Source of the DNA: Coffea arabica
Lineage: Eukaryota; Streptophyta; Magnoliopsida; Gentianales; Rubiaceae
Length of the DNA: 64,000 bases
Assembly: GCF_036785885.1 (NCBI RefSeq)
Contig: NC_092320.1
Coordinates: 24,677,557-24,741,556, forward strand
Direction of reading: 5' to 3'
Made by a program: the position numbers and the translations under genes. Every line of letters begins with the position of its first letter. Positions within the stretch are counted from its first letter, which is position 1. The notes beneath the pieces were generated by a model. That model was given only the letters and a program-made list of their open reading frames with translations, made no database searches and had not been told where the DNA came from. This document shows positions 46,721 to 58,655 of this stretch, one piece after another.

Positions 46721-47348
46721 CTTGAAATCCCAAGAAAAATGGAAACCAAGTGTTTCTCCCTCCAAAACCCCTCCACCAAAGTCCTTAATCCTTCCTAAAA
46801 GTCAACTTTTATGGAGTAGATTGCAAATTTATGGTAAAAACTCAAGGATTCAAGCTTGAAATGGAAGTTGAAGTTGAAGCTTATTTCCTCTCTTTTCTCT
46901 CATGGAAGTTCAGCCAAAGCTAGAGGAAAAATGGAATAATTTTGGTCAAAATTTGGTTTTAGTAAAGAAGTAAGAAAGTCTTTGGTCAAGGTAAAAAATC
47001 CAAGAATTTTGTAACAAGTGTTTAGCCAAGGTTAATCCTCATCTTGTTGTCTTCCAATCACTAAAACATCTAGCCAACCCCTAATTATCTCTTAGCACCT
47101 TATAAAATTATGTCCCTTTGCACAAAACTCCTCCTTTTCCTCAAAAATTTATTACACTTACCACATTAGCAAGTCCCACTTTCATAATGCACTTCAAACT
47201 TAACATGTACTAACTTATACAAAGAAAATGATTTTAAAACTTGACTTACTTATAAAAATATCGAGGAAATTAAGACAATAATTTAAAGTAAAGAAAATAC
47301 ATTCAAAGAAATAAAATAAAATGCAAAATAATTTTCCGGGTCCTCGCA

Positions 47349-47787
47349 GAATTAGTCTAACATTTTAAAGTTACCAAGTGCGGATCAACCTAAGGTTTTT
47401 TGGGTGTCACCATGCCGGCACGGGGTCTGACAGCAAACATTTGGGCCTAAGCCTATATATTTATGTATAAAACATCAGCCTTGTCTTTTAATAATGCATT
47501 CGATTTTCATTTCAGTGCTGGAATTGATGCAAGTTACAATCAGCAAACCTTGGCAGTCATTCAGGGTCTCAGTTACATGTGTTAAATGTTTGCAGCTTGT
47601 CCCACATGGGTTGCACGCGTCTAAAAAATGAGGTATTAACATTTGTCGGGCTAGTCAAACTTATCTTAGGGATAATCCCTTCTTATATAAAGTCATCCTA
47701 CCTGTACAACGTGTACTACTGTTTTGATGTCCTGCGTCGTTCACATCTAAAGGTTGCTGTACCAACAACCCATTAGCTTCATCCTCA
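47349..47787. other. Probable intron of the RPA-like pseudogene
   Basis: Unique sequence between the gag-only element's 5' LTR and the RPA-like first exon. No clear coding frame. The matching left flank of the insertion was lost with the deleted 3' LTR. Confidence 0.35.
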
Positions 47788-47950
47788 TACATCCGTTGTT
47801 TACTTGTTTTCTTCTCTTATAAGCCTCTTAGCGCTTTTGTCGCTGTAGCTCTTTTTCTTCTTCAATCAACGATGCATATTTGGCCCTTGCTTTTTCATTT
47901 CGCCAACGCTTTTGCTCTTCCAACTTGTTATCTTTACTTAGTGTTGTCAT
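47788..47950 (-). pseudogene. Probable first exon of the RPA-like pseudogene
   Basis: ATG at 47950 opens a basic, coiled frame: KLEEQKRWRNEKARAKYASL, then EEEKELQRQKR, a TAG/TAA-type stop, then EAYKRRKQ. Arg/Lys-rich N-termini with this ...YA.L..EEK....RR.AY.RRK pattern occur on RPA-like and Helitron-associated plant proteins. It is on the same strand as the OB-fold exons at 28.9-23.8 kb; the gag-only element lies in between. The link between the two is an inference. Confidence 0.5.
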
Positions 47951-48189
47951 TTTAGTCTACAATAACTACACATCCTAAGAGTTTTCATGGGGGTGAAACA
48001 TCTTTTATAATAAAGGTCTTAATAATAACATTGAAAATGACCTAAATTATATATTATTCAGGAATTTGTTATCCTAGATAACAATCAAGGCACAAAGTCA
48101 CACAGATAAACAGGGATCCAGAATGTTCAAGCATGTCAATCAACAGATATGTATCAAGCTTAATAGTAAATCAAAGGTGCATACTAAAA

Positions 48190-49005
48190 TCATCGAGTGC
48201 ACACACATTGCTAAGGGCACGAGGTTTTCTCCTAGTTGTTTCGCCTATTTGTGATTCATTTTCTGATTCAATTATTTAAATATGGTAAAAAGGATAATAT
48301 TCGAGAAGTTGAGTATATGCTGCTCGGTGGAAATTCAGTTGTTGGGAACTTTAGCATCTTGTGCTGTATTCGGGGCGTTTTACAGCGTAATGTTATCTTT
48401 AATCACCTTACATTCAGTAGATTGCAGATTATTTCATTATCTTATATCTGTTAGCGTTGTGATTTGTTTTTTTGACTTAATTGTTTAAACCTAGTAAAAA
48501 GGTTCATATTACTTAAAGCAGTGGCCAAGAAAAGCCAACCTTGAGGCCAATATAAAGGCTTCAATTCTGCATTCAAACCTAAGATAAGATTTGAGATTTC
48601 TGAGTTAATTAGCTAATTTATGAAGTGTTATCTACATATAGTCTTCATAATGTGTGAATAACTATATTTTGTCTTTTATCTTTGCTCCGCATCTTTGCGA
48701 TTCATGTTCTAATTCGAGTGTATAAATATGGTAAAGAGGATAATATTAGTGAAGGTGAGGATCTGGTGCTCGATGGCAATTCAGTTGTTGAGAACTTTAG
48801 CATTTTAGGATGTCTTCTTTGTGTTTTATATCTCAGTGTTATCTTTAATCATCATGCATTTGAAAGATTGCAGGTAATTTCATTAAATATTATATCTGGT
48901 GCATTTGTGATTTGTTTCCTGATTGCATTCAATAAACCTGGTAACAAGGATAATACTACTGAAGCAGAGGCCAAGAAAAGAGATCCGTGAGGCCAAGATA
49001 TAAGG
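48190..49005 (+). repeat. Diverged tandem duplication, ~440-bp period
   Basis: Blocks at about 48240-48560 and 48690-49000 align: both have AAATATGGTAAA.AGGATAATATT, then AATTCAGTTGTTG.GAACTTT, then GTTATCTTTAATCA, then CCAAGAAAAG. Short open frames exist in both units but with different breaks, so I do not call them coding. The blocks show intron-like and exon-like alternation and could be a duplicated gene fragment. Confidence 0.6.
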
Positions 49006-50713
49006 ACATAGCAATGGAAGCCAAGGCAGTAACAGTGGCTGCAAATGATTGGGTATCAACAGGAGGGGTATCAGGGTATTAAGGCAAAGTTATTAACAGT
49101 AGATTTGACAAACTTGCATTTCACAGATTAGTACATACAAGTCCAATATCGCTTTTTCTCATTATAGATTAAATTTGTGTAGATATTTGCATATGTAGCA
49201 GAAGTTCCGATACTTGATGGCAGTTAAGTTGCAGTTAATTTTATAGCAATTTCAGAATTGTAATACAACACAAGGATTTGTTCTTATACAATATATAAAC
49301 TAAGGAACTCATTTAGTAGTGAATCAAGTAAAGACTACACTTGGAGCAGCAATAAACGATATAATCAATCAATTCACAAATCTTGCCAATCAAACTCTGT
49401 CAAAATGAAGTTTGGGCATAATGCAAAAAGGTAGAGCACAACATAAAGCTAACCTTATTCCAGAATCCCCATCAAGAGCTCTTTCTTGATGTTGCTCCAA
49501 ACCTATAAAATTATAAGGAAACTAGTCAAATTTCAGAGGGCAGCCGAATTGGTACGGAAAACGCGATCTTGTAGCTGAAATACACGATAAGAGTCTATAA
49601 TTGCAGGAATTAAGAACACATTGCCAAAATTAAGAGAAGAACTGGAAAATTTTGGGGGACAAATCTCACCTCAAGCTGAACCACCAGGAGTAGCTGCGAC
49701 TAAAGAACATTTTGAGATGCTTAGCATAAAGCTAGGAAGAAATATTCTAATCCCAGAATGCAAAAGGGGCGAAATTGATGATCGACGGTTTAGGCATTAA
49801 CATACCAACGTTGTGGCTATTGAATTGGGGTGCAATTAATGACGAGCAAATGGGTAATTTCAGAGCTGAGCTTGGATGAAAGGCAAAGCTTTGTAGACAA
49901 AGGCAAAAAAAAAAAAAAACTAAAGCACTGAAACTGAAAGGGGATAAACTGACCTACGTTTATAGCTGTTAAATTTAGATATAAATGAGCGAGAAATGAG
50001 TTCCAACCAAAGCCTTAGCATTCATGACAGTGCAGCAACCATTCAAACGTTTTAGACAAAGCTACATTCCTTAACAGTTATCTGCTGCTCAAAAGGCAAA
50101 CTTTTTGTTCGCTAAGGGATATTCCAGTAATTACACTAACACACGAGCATATAAGGGTTGTACAAAATGCAAAAAAATGGGTCCACACTAATTGCACATT
50201 CCACCAACCCAGATGTTTCATCAATGAGAACTTTAAATGTAGTAAAATGAGGTTATGTTGGTAAATATACCCAAACACATGCTTCCTTAACTTGTACCTA
50301 CAGCGTTTAAAATAGTACAAAACATTTCACAACCCCACAAAGCCTCCACCCATGCGGTTGAAATTCAAGCCACTCTTTCATCAAACTCAATCTTATATAG
50401 TATAAGAATTTGTAATTTTGGTAAGTAATTGAATGCAAGGTAGGTGAAGATTAAATTTTTAAATTTATCATTTTTTTGAAGGTAAGTCTTAAATGAATGC
50501 CTATTTAGATGGTACACTAAGAAAGTAGATGTTATGCAAGATAAGCATTAGCCATCTTTAATCTAATGAGCACTATCTTTAATATCGTGCTAGTTTTGAA
50601 GCCATCCAGTAGTATGTCCCCTCCATTATACTGGAAAAGTCCTATATAAACTATAGGTCTTGCTTCTTGAGAACCAAGTTGACTTCAAAACCTTTATGCT
50701 AATATATATTTTT
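49006..50713. other. Intergenic, no gene seen
   Basis: AT-rich with an A-run at 49906-49919. Several short open frames but none with a recognisable domain. The 50078-50320 minus frame has the composition of non-coding DNA. Confidence 0.4.
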
Positions 50714-51399
50714 ATGGAGTCAAAAATTCCCCATGAGAATGTACCTCATGAGAATGCCAATGCTCATCAGATTTGCATCCAAAATCAGTTCAAATGTCTA
50801 AAAGCTGGGCTGATGAACCCCAAGAGGCTATCCTAGTAGGCAAATCCAGTAAGTAGTATCGTGAAGTGAAACTAGAGGAGCACGGAATCAAAGAGGAATT
50901 GCAAAAATTCAGCTGCAAATTCTGTGATAGAAAATTCTCCAACAAACAAGTATTAGGAGGTCATCAAAATGCCCACAAACTAGAGAGATCCAAAGAGAAA
51001 AATGCTCGTAAGGCTATGTTCGGTGAAGAACACTTATATCTCAATTTTGCAATTCATCTTAATAGTCGAACAATTAATAACCCCTGTTATGCAACTTTAA
51101 ATACTTTTGAAGGACCTTGCCATCCAAATCAAGGATTGGCTGGACCTACAAATGCATTTTATCTATCTATTACACCTTCTATTAGGACCACAAACTGGAG
51201 TGCAAATGATCCATGGATGCCATCTAGAATTGTCAGTTTCAATGGAGATAATTTTGCAGCATCTACAAGTATCTCATCTATACTATTGGCTCAAGATTTG
51301 TGTCCAAGGACCAAATTGGAAATGACGATAATAGTAGAAGCAAAGAACTAGATAACCAACAGCACAAGGAATATGCACTGGACTTGTCTCTCAGGCTCT
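50714..51399 (+). pseudogene. EPF-type C2H2 zinc-finger gene, frameshifted
   Basis: ATG at 50714 opens 40 codons that end in TAG (50834-50836). In another frame, after stops near 50854, the sequence reads LQKFSCKFCDRKFSNKQVLG followed by GHQNAHKLER. This is one C2H2 finger with QVLGGH in place of the plant-specific QALGGH. The frame runs to 51351. A third frame at 51300-51399 ends with the EAR repression motif LDLSLRL and a stop, the usual C-terminus of small single-finger plant repressors. At least two frameshifts therefore break the gene. No intron is needed, as expected for the family. Confidence 0.75.
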
Positions 51400-52113
51400 A
51401 ATAACGACCAAATATCGTGGTTTCCTTTGATTTTGATACGCACGTGCTCCTGAATCTAAAAATGTATTTTTTTTTATTTTTGAATGTCCATTTTTCAGTT
51501 GACGTTGAGCTTTTTTCACCTTGTGTATTGTTTACTTCAATCTCATTTTAAATGCTAGACAGAGTTGCCCTTTTTTCGGTTGCTTCCCATTTATTTTTGT
51601 TTGCAGTACAATTCATTAATTGCTTTCATTCATTTCATGTCTTTTTTACGTATCTTTACCTTTTTTCTCCTTTACTTAATTTTAAATTATTTAATCATGA
51701 TGAAAAACACAAAAAATATTTTGAAATCGAGCCTGGACCGATTGAACCATCGGCTAGCCAGCTTTTGTGTTTGGTTTGCTTTAAAAAATCGATTAGGGTA
51801 AAATTCAATCAATATTGTATCAAACCCAAAAAAATTGTTTAGTTCAACCATTGAACTGTTGAATTAAAAATGGTTTTGAGTGAACCAACCATTCATTACC
51901 AACTTTAATTCAGCCAAAAACATTAAATTTAGCCAATTAATCACATTAAATTACATTCTGAATTTTTAAAAAATCTATGATCATTTTAGGAAACCATTCT
52001 CTAAATAATGATATTAGTTTATATTTTAAATATTTCAAACTTTTATGATTCTAGGGTCCAAAACACTTATTTCACCATCTCATGATGAATTGATTTGGAA
52101 TGTCTAACACACA
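51400..52113. other. Intergenic, no gene seen
   Basis: AT-rich 3' flank of the zinc-finger relic. T-rich runs, no conserved domain in the short frames at 51552-51842. Confidence 0.4.
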
Positions 52114-52370
52114 GGGATTATTGTAAATCTCCTCCAGATTTAAACATTACAAATTTTTTCTCTTTTCTTTTTTCTCTTTAGAGAATCAACAGTGGCTCTC
52201 TACTTACCCCCTTGATGATTCAAGTTACCTATGGTTACATGTGAAGCATATATATATGGATTGACAATGTTAAAAAAAATTTTAAAGTAGAAAAGCAAGT
52301 GATATTTTTTAAAGTTTTAGAGTGCTAAGTGATATTTTTTTACCTCAATGGAGGTTTTTGAAATTATCCC
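52114..52370. mobile_element. Small MITE related to the Mutator-type MITE at 55714
   Basis: The left end is GGGATTATTGTAAATCTCC. The right end, reverse-complemented, starts GGGATAATTTCAAAAACCTC. The same terminal motif marks 55714-60248. No clear 9-bp duplication remains. Confidence 0.45.
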
Positions 52371-52480
52371 TATTAAATATGCTATTGTTTTGTACTACGT
52401 TCCTCATCACCATTACACTTGCCATGGTAGAAAAAATTAATCATACGAATGTTTAGTCTAAAAAGTCATGATTTTAAGAG

Positions 52481-52566
52481 CTATATATATATATATATAT
52501 ATATGTATACACACACACACACATATATATAGCTCATTTTGAGAGAGAGAGAGAGAGAGAGAGAGA
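52481..52566. repeat. Compound microsatellite (AT)n-(AC)n-(AT)n-(AG)n
   Basis: An AT run, then ACACACACACAC, then ATATATAT, then a GA run of about 26 bases, all within 90 bp. Confidence 0.95.
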
Positions 52567-53049
52567 CTAGAATTTCATTCAAATTTTCCCTTTTCTAACA
52601 ATCTCTTAATCATCATAACACACTAATTGTATCTCTTAACTTTAGTAAATTTGGTCACTATAATTTTTTTTAAGGAAATACAAAATTTGATAACAAGGTC
52701 AGGATACAATTTAATTATTTTTGTGTTATGAGTTTGGACAAGAAATATTAAAATATTTAAAATTATAAATAATTTACAGTATTCGTAAAAATAATTTGAA
52801 ATATTTTACTATGACAAAAATAACCTTCCAGCTTAAGCTTTCCTCCGAGCATACGAACAAAAATTTAGCAAGAATGCTTGCTTAATCCCCCAAATATATT
52901 TGTACGAACATATCTAATGGTATGACTTAACCAAGAGCAATGTAATAGGTGGAGTGTTTTCGACATGACCTAGAGCCTTGCGGACAAAATTAGATCGCTA
53001 GTAGGGTGCAGGTAATTAAGGGTTAAACAAATAAAAAAGTCTTCCAAGC

Positions 53050-54951
53050 TGATAAGTGTTTATTTTGCATGAGCTAAGTGTGTTTTATTATTTAGTTTTA
53101 GGTGTGTTTTAGTTAATTTTATAGTTAATTAACCAGGTTTCTTGTGAAGTTTGCATTTTGTGGTTCAATTGTGAAAAACTTGCATTTTTGTGTTTAAGTG
53201 GTAAAAACTTCATGTTATGTAGGATTTATTGGCTCAATCATCAAATGAAATGAATTGAGAAGATATTTTGATGATTCTTGATGATTTGAAGTGATTTAAA
53301 GAGGGTATGAAGTATGAAAGTATCATAGTGTGAAATGTAATCAAGTGCAAAAGAAGAAATGTTTGACAACTTTGATACTGTATTCCAGTTATAACTTGAA
53401 TTACAAGTATTGGATTAAGATGATTCTTGAAGTATTTTGAAACTAATACACATATCTACAATTCATTTGAAGACATCGAAATCCATTTCATTCATTTTTA
53501 TGATCAAAATGTCAAAATACAATCATGCACTTTTGCTATCAAAAGCTGAAACAGTTAATCAGTCGAGGATATTTCTATCATTTCCCAATCTATAGGGCTT
53601 CAAATGAGATGATTTTTGATGCATTAGAAAAATAACTCAAAGAGCTATAATTTTCATGTTTGTGCAACAGTTAATTCAGCTTCCATCATTGAGAAATTTG
53701 CAATTGAAATTGATACAAAAATAGAACAATTTGCTGAATCATCAAAAAGTGCAAAACCTGCAATAGCAGTTACAGGAGTACCTAGCCTGCATAGCGCCCC
53801 GCGTAACCTTTATTTCGGTTGTGTAGCTTGCTCTGCAACTTGCACTTTTTCACACAACCTTTTGGACCATTTTTCTATTAAATTCGGTGGAAACTGCCCC
53901 AGAAGATCATGGAGAATTTAAGAATCAACTTTTGGCAATTCCAAAAAACTTTAATCTTCTATAAATAGAGGCGTTGGAAAGCTTATTTCCTTACCTTTGA
54001 ATAGTTAGGAACTACCACAAAAATATAGTGTTCATTAGTTTTTCTTAGTTCATTAGTTTAGTGTAGGATTAGTATAGTTTTCATCCAATATTTGTACTAG
54101 CTAGACATGGATGAAGTGTGAGGATGAAGATGGAGAGTTTACAACTCAAGTGACAATGGTGGCATCTCTTCTATCACTTTATTTCTTGTATTGATTCTCA
54201 TATTAGTTATATTAGAAATTTAGTTCTTGTTTTCTTAACTTTCATGTTTTGCTAGTTTGTAGACCAAGGGAGTTGATGAAATTCTATGATTTTTAAATGA
54301 AGTTTTCATGGTTGTTTGAGCTTATTTCTTGAATAAGTTATTTAGCACTTTCACTTTGTCTAATCATGATTAATTTGGTGTCATTAATTGTGATTATTTA
54401 AATGTATTGTTTCATCAAAAACTATTGTGATTTAATACTAGTTCATGGAAGTGTTAAACTTAGGGAGTTAACTCACTATTGTAGGGTTATACCTTTGTGG
54501 TTTTGGTGACTTGTTCCATATAAATTCATAGAATTTAATGAATTTATAACTAGTTTCATATCATGTTGGTAGATATGGAGTTGTTATCGGTATGGTTGGC
54601 ATATCGGTGAAGGTGTGTATCACGTATACTTGGAAATTACACCACAGCTAACTAAGATAATGAATTCATTTAACCAATTATTTCATTTGCATGAGTAGAT
54701 AGGAATTCCATAACCCCAGGAATCTCATTATTATCATTTTTACTACTTTTATTGCATGATAGTAGCTTTGCTTTATTTGCTTTATTTGTGATAGTCTAAA
54801 CAATAGAAGAGTTTGAAAACTACCGATAGTTGACAATCTTTCCTGTGGGATGGACCCCTAATATCCCCTATGTTCGATAAACGATCTATATGCTTGCAAA
54901 AAATAGGGTATTAAGAATTTTAAAATTTGATGCAAAATAGAAACCTCGTCA
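53050..54951. mobile_element. Solo-LTR-like element, second TGAT family member
   Basis: Starts TGATAAGTGTTTAT and ends CCTCGTCA. It aligns in inverted orientation with 29058-33968 minus its nested LTR (TGATAAGTG start; TGTGGGATGGACCC near the far end; GCTTGCA then a GGGTATT-like tail). It contains two ~100-bp modules (53385-53665, minus strand). No matching target duplication (CAAGC against ATATT), so one end may be rearranged. Confidence 0.6.
53385..53665 (-). repeat. ~100-bp modules inside the second TGAT element
   Basis: Minus strand: CATGAAAATTATAGCTCTTTG with TGCATCAAAAATCATCTCAT (53665-53575), and TTGTAGATATGTGTATTAG with TCTTAATCCAATACTTGTAA (53475-53385). Confidence 0.5.
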
Positions 54952-55145
54952 ATATTCATGTTTGACTCTTACAATATGGACTTTGAGCGCGTATTAGCCA
55001 ATCGACATCATGGAGAAAACTTTTAGTCCATGCTCAACATTTCCAAACATATTCCATGTTTGATTCTTGCATTGTGGTTTTTGAGCGCGTATGAGTCAAT
55101 TGACATCATGGAGGAAACTTTCCGTCCATTGTCCACATTCTATAA
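54952..55145. repeat. ~97-bp diverged tandem duplication
   Basis: ATATTCATGTTTGACTCTT (54952) and ATATTCCATGTTTGATTCTT (about 55048) open two units. Both contain TTGAGCGCGTAT, GACATCATGGAG and AAACTTT before diverging. Confidence 0.8.
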
Positions 55146-55172
55146 AACTATTGAGGGGTACGGTGATGTGAT

Positions 55173-55604
55173 TAGAGTGTAATCAAGTTGAGTCAAGTCG
55201 AATTTGAGTGAATTATTCGAGCTCGACTCGAACTAAAAAACTTGGATTCGAACTTGACCTCAATCTCGTCGAATTCTTGAAAGTTAAGTTCGCACTTGAG
55301 TTTGATTTTATTTTGCATTATTCGAACTCATGCTTATCAAGCCCAATCGAGTTTAAGAAATATAAATTTATATTTTATATAATTTTAAATAAGGAATAAA
55401 AAAAATTTTAAAAACATATATATGTGAAGCTCGATTAATCTTAACGAGCTTTCAAACTTCACATATTAAGCTCTAGCTCGACTTGTCAAATAGCTCGAGT
55501 TGCTCGAACTCAAACTCAAATTCGATCAATGCGAGTTTGAGCCCGAGTTTTGATCAAGTAAACTCACGAGCTACTCGATTAAATTTGACTCGTTTGCACC
55601 CCTA
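55173..55604. mobile_element. hAT-type MITE, 432 bp
   Basis: Perfect 8-bp target duplication GATGTGAT (55165-55172 and 55605-55612). Short inverted ends: TAGAGTGTAA on the left and TAGGGGTGCAA as the reverse complement of the right. The interior is rich in GAGCTCG/CGAGCTC-type palindromic stretches, a feature of the widespread TAGGGGTG plant MITEs. No transposase. Confidence 0.8.
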
Positions 55605-57187
55605 GATGTGATCATTTTGAGACAATATAGAAGTTATGTGGTAATAAGTGAAATCATAAGGAAATTATATGTAATTATCCCAAGTTTCAACATAGTTTGC
55701 TTGTTTGGATTAATGGATAATTTCAGAAACCTCGCCTACGGTTTCTGAAAATTTCACTTACCTCCCTTGAAATTTGTAAAATAACACTAACCTACCCTAA
55801 AGTGTCTAATTGGAGGAAAATTGCTCATATACCCTAAAATATTATGTCTTATTAGAAATCAACATCTGACAATTAAGTAATTAGGGCACTAATCGACTGT
55901 TAGTAACTAATTAATGCAAATAGCTATTGAAATTTTTTAATGATGAACCTGTAATTACAAAATGGTGCCAATTAATGTACCAAATATTTATTCACTCTCA
56001 AAAATTGATACACCAAACAGCAATTTGTCTGGAATTTTTGTGCTCTAAAAAATCTTTACAGTCGCCTTATGATTACACTTACAATATTTGTTCTTGATGC
56101 CAAAGGATGAGGGTGATTTTTATGATTTCCTCCTGCAGTTTGACCGGAGTATAGTTTTTGCACATATACTTCACCTTTAAATTGCGAAATTAACACAAAA
56201 TCACTATTTTCCCACCTCAAATTTTGATGCTTCAAGTGAAAGTGAGATCCATGTTGATGTTTCTTGGTGCCTTTATATGCAAAATGGTAAAGGCCTAAAA
56301 AAATAGCCAATATAATCCAATGCACTAGCTGTTGGTCCAACTTTGTAGAGAAAGTCTGTGACGCTTCCATATCTCCCAAGGGTGAATCCGAGGGTATCGG
56401 CGGGACGCCTGCCTAGCTCGCGCCAGGACTCGATACTCTAAAACTAGAAAATAGAGTTCACGCCAAAAGAGAGCTCTGTTTAAATGATTACATCTTCAAA
56501 AGTTGCATAAACTAGTATATCAAGTCATACATACCACGAGTACCAGAAAGTAATCCCTAGAAAAGCTGATAACTACAACCACCATGACAACTATATACAT
56601 CTTACTCGTCAACTTATAACAAGTACAAGTTCAACTCATCTATAATCAAAACACTAAACACCTTCCCGAGCGATCCCTGCGTCGGCCCCCTATTAAGGAA
56701 AACAAATAAAATGGGGTAAGCTATATGCTTAGTGAATAACCGGGGGTAAAAATGTAAACTCACATAATTAAACAAGTAAATCAAGATATTTCACATCAAT
56801 AACAGAAAAGTAACATCACAATGGTAGGATACAGGTGGCTCCAAAGCCAGTTCAATTCCCCGAGCTTGAACGCCTGTTGACACTCCGTCAACCAAAGTAC
56901 TCATGGTCCGTAGACTCCACTTAACTTTCCCCGTTCACCTTATCAACCCCCACTGGCCAGTCAACAGCATACAGCAGCTCGAGTGAAACAAAATAACTTA
57001 GCTTTCGTCAAAACTTTAACAAAGAACTAAATCCCAAGTTTAGCATGGAACTATCTTTGACCAAACCCCGGCTGGCTCGAATAGTTCGTCTACCTTTGGA
57101 ACCGGGCTGGAATCAAGCGCTGAGATATCCGATCTCTCAATAGATGGTATCTCTCAACAAAGTACACAACAAAGTACTTACCCCAAA

Positions 57188-57330
57188 CAGCACACAGCAA
57201 ATGGGATTCAATTCAAGTCATGTAATCACCCCCATCAGCACACAGCAAAAGGGTGATACTCAAGTCATGTAATCCCCCTCATCAGCACACAGCAAAAGGG
57301 TGATACTCAATATAAGACATGTATTCTCAC
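57188..57330. repeat. 47/48-bp tandem repeat, about three units
   Basis: CAGCACACAGCAAA starts units at 57188, 57236 and 57283; each runs into TCA(A/T)...CATGTA. Confidence 0.85.
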
Positions 57331-57794
57331 ATAGGAAATCAAAACAAAGGATGGGTTTAAGTCGAGTGAGATAAAGTACACCCTCGCCTAAGTACTCATT
57401 TAACATATACAAAGCGCTTTAACAATTCCATATCAATAACAATCCAATTACTCACTTGATAAAGGTTGGCATGAAAAACAATACAATTCACTGAGGTTGA
57501 CCGTCACCGTCAAAAGCCTCACAATCTGTAGTGACAGATTATATGCACACATAAGTGAAACGGCCATACAATAGCAGTTTATAACTTAAACGATCGAATA
57601 CGGTCGAAAACGGTCAAAAATAATTAAAACGGTCAAAAATGACGTTAAGGCCAAAAGAATGTCGAAATTGGCCGAAACGGCTGGAATGGTAACAAAATAA
57701 CAAAAATAATCTTAAACGGTCCAAAATGGCAAAAACGGTTGAGAAATGCACGTGCGCGTGTGCGGAAATGAAAATGGTACAAAATGGGTTACAC

Positions 57795-58655
57795 GATTTT
57801 GCCCATAACTGGAGCTGTGGTTATCGGATCAAAATGTACTAGGTAGTGTCTCGAAACTTAAACAAAAGGTTACAATTTCCATGAAGACACCTAGACCCAG
57901 TTTTTAGTGTATTCCAGTCACATTTGCAAAATATAGAACTAGAACTCCAAAGGCTAGGTTAGCTCTCTAGTGAAACTTTAGCGGCATGTCCCTTGTGTTT
58001 ACCTATTTTCCAGCCATTTATGGCTTCAATATTTTCCTCAAATAGTCCCAAAGTCACACATAAAATAACCTCATTTCAATAGCCGTTCAATAGGCTCAAA
58101 GTCATACAAATACAAAATTAAACTAGGTATATGTCCGGAAATGAAATGTAAGGCCTAAATCAAAAGATAGATTTGCCGTCACTTAGCGTAACGAGTACAA
58201 CCGAAGCTACGCTTATCAGAGTAGGGTGAAATTTATACCGTTTTGAAGCTAAGACAGAGTGCTACAACTTTGATGAAGACTACTTAGTCCATTTCATAGT
58301 GTATCTAGGTCAAAAGTCCAGATTACAGAATCAAAATCTCACATTCGGGCTAGTTAACCGCATTATGCGTAAATGACAATAACTCAGGCTACCAATGTCC
58401 GATTGGGATGTTTTCAGTTGCGTTGGAAAGATCAAACATAGGGATAAAACTTTCATTCTTTAATTAAAAGCTATTTCAGTATGTATCAAGGTGAACAAAT
58501 GCAACCAACTTAGTGTACTATCAAAACTGTCCACTGACTTTACTCCTATGGCAGTCAGGGTATTTTCATCTTTTCACAGGATACGTTATTCCGATTGAGC
58601 TGAAATTTTGTAGGAAATCATAAAACATTATTCTCTACAACTTTCATGTTTTAGG
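57795..58655 (-). repeat. Four copies of the ~100-bp LTR module
   Basis: In element order: ACATGAAAGTTGTAGAGAAT with TTCAGCTCAATCGGAATAAC (58655-58560); GAATGAAAGTTTTATCCCTA with CCCAATCGGACATTGGTAGC (58480-58365); ATCAAAGTTGTAGCACTCTG with TCTTAGCTTCAAAACGG (58300-58190); ATGGAAATTGTAACCTTTTG with TTGATCCGATAACCACAGC (57895-57795). The first three match modules 1-3 of the young element in order. Confidence 0.6.

Larger units (their letters stand above)
28897..47348 (-). mobile_element. Non-autonomous gag-only gypsy element (TR-GAG-like), truncated
   Basis: The 5' LTR is 43671-47348, followed on the minus strand by primer site 43657-43668, a gag remnant, a polypurine tract and a 3' LTR ending at 34266. 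The 3' LTR keeps only its first ~0.46 kb (33969-34266 and 28897-29057, interrupted by an insertion). Its remaining ~3.2 kb is deleted, so similarity to the 5' LTR stops at about 28897, beside an RPA-like exon. About 0.5 kb separates the gag zinc knuckle from the 3' LTR, so there is no room for pol. This is the layout described for TR-GAG elements. Two later insertions sit inside it (29058-33968 and 34922-42328). Confidence 0.8.
43671..47348 (-). repeat. 5' LTR of gag-only element, 3678 bp
   Basis: The minus strand begins TGCGAGGACCCGG and ends GGGGCTGTCATA, so each end carries one change from the expected TGTGAGG and TGTCACA. It contains the predicted intron 46720-44000 (donor TTTCAAG|GTATT, acceptor TTTTTCTCACAG|G), degenerate module traces near 45905-46010, the hairpin-like GTTGACTCTCCGTCAAC (44255-44271), repeated GTGTACTTTAT-type boxes (44994-45560) and a 36-bp tandem repeat. 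Confidence 0.88.

Noticed and set aside
48236..48990. Membrane-protein-like frames with hydrophobic runs
   Set aside because: Hydrophobicity comes from T-rich DNA; the two tandem copies break at different points and share no conserved codons.
56056..56379. 107-codon minus-strand frame at the edge of the Mutator-type MITE
   Set aside because: It runs from the solo LTR end across the target duplication into the MITE, so its start is accidental; no domain recognised.
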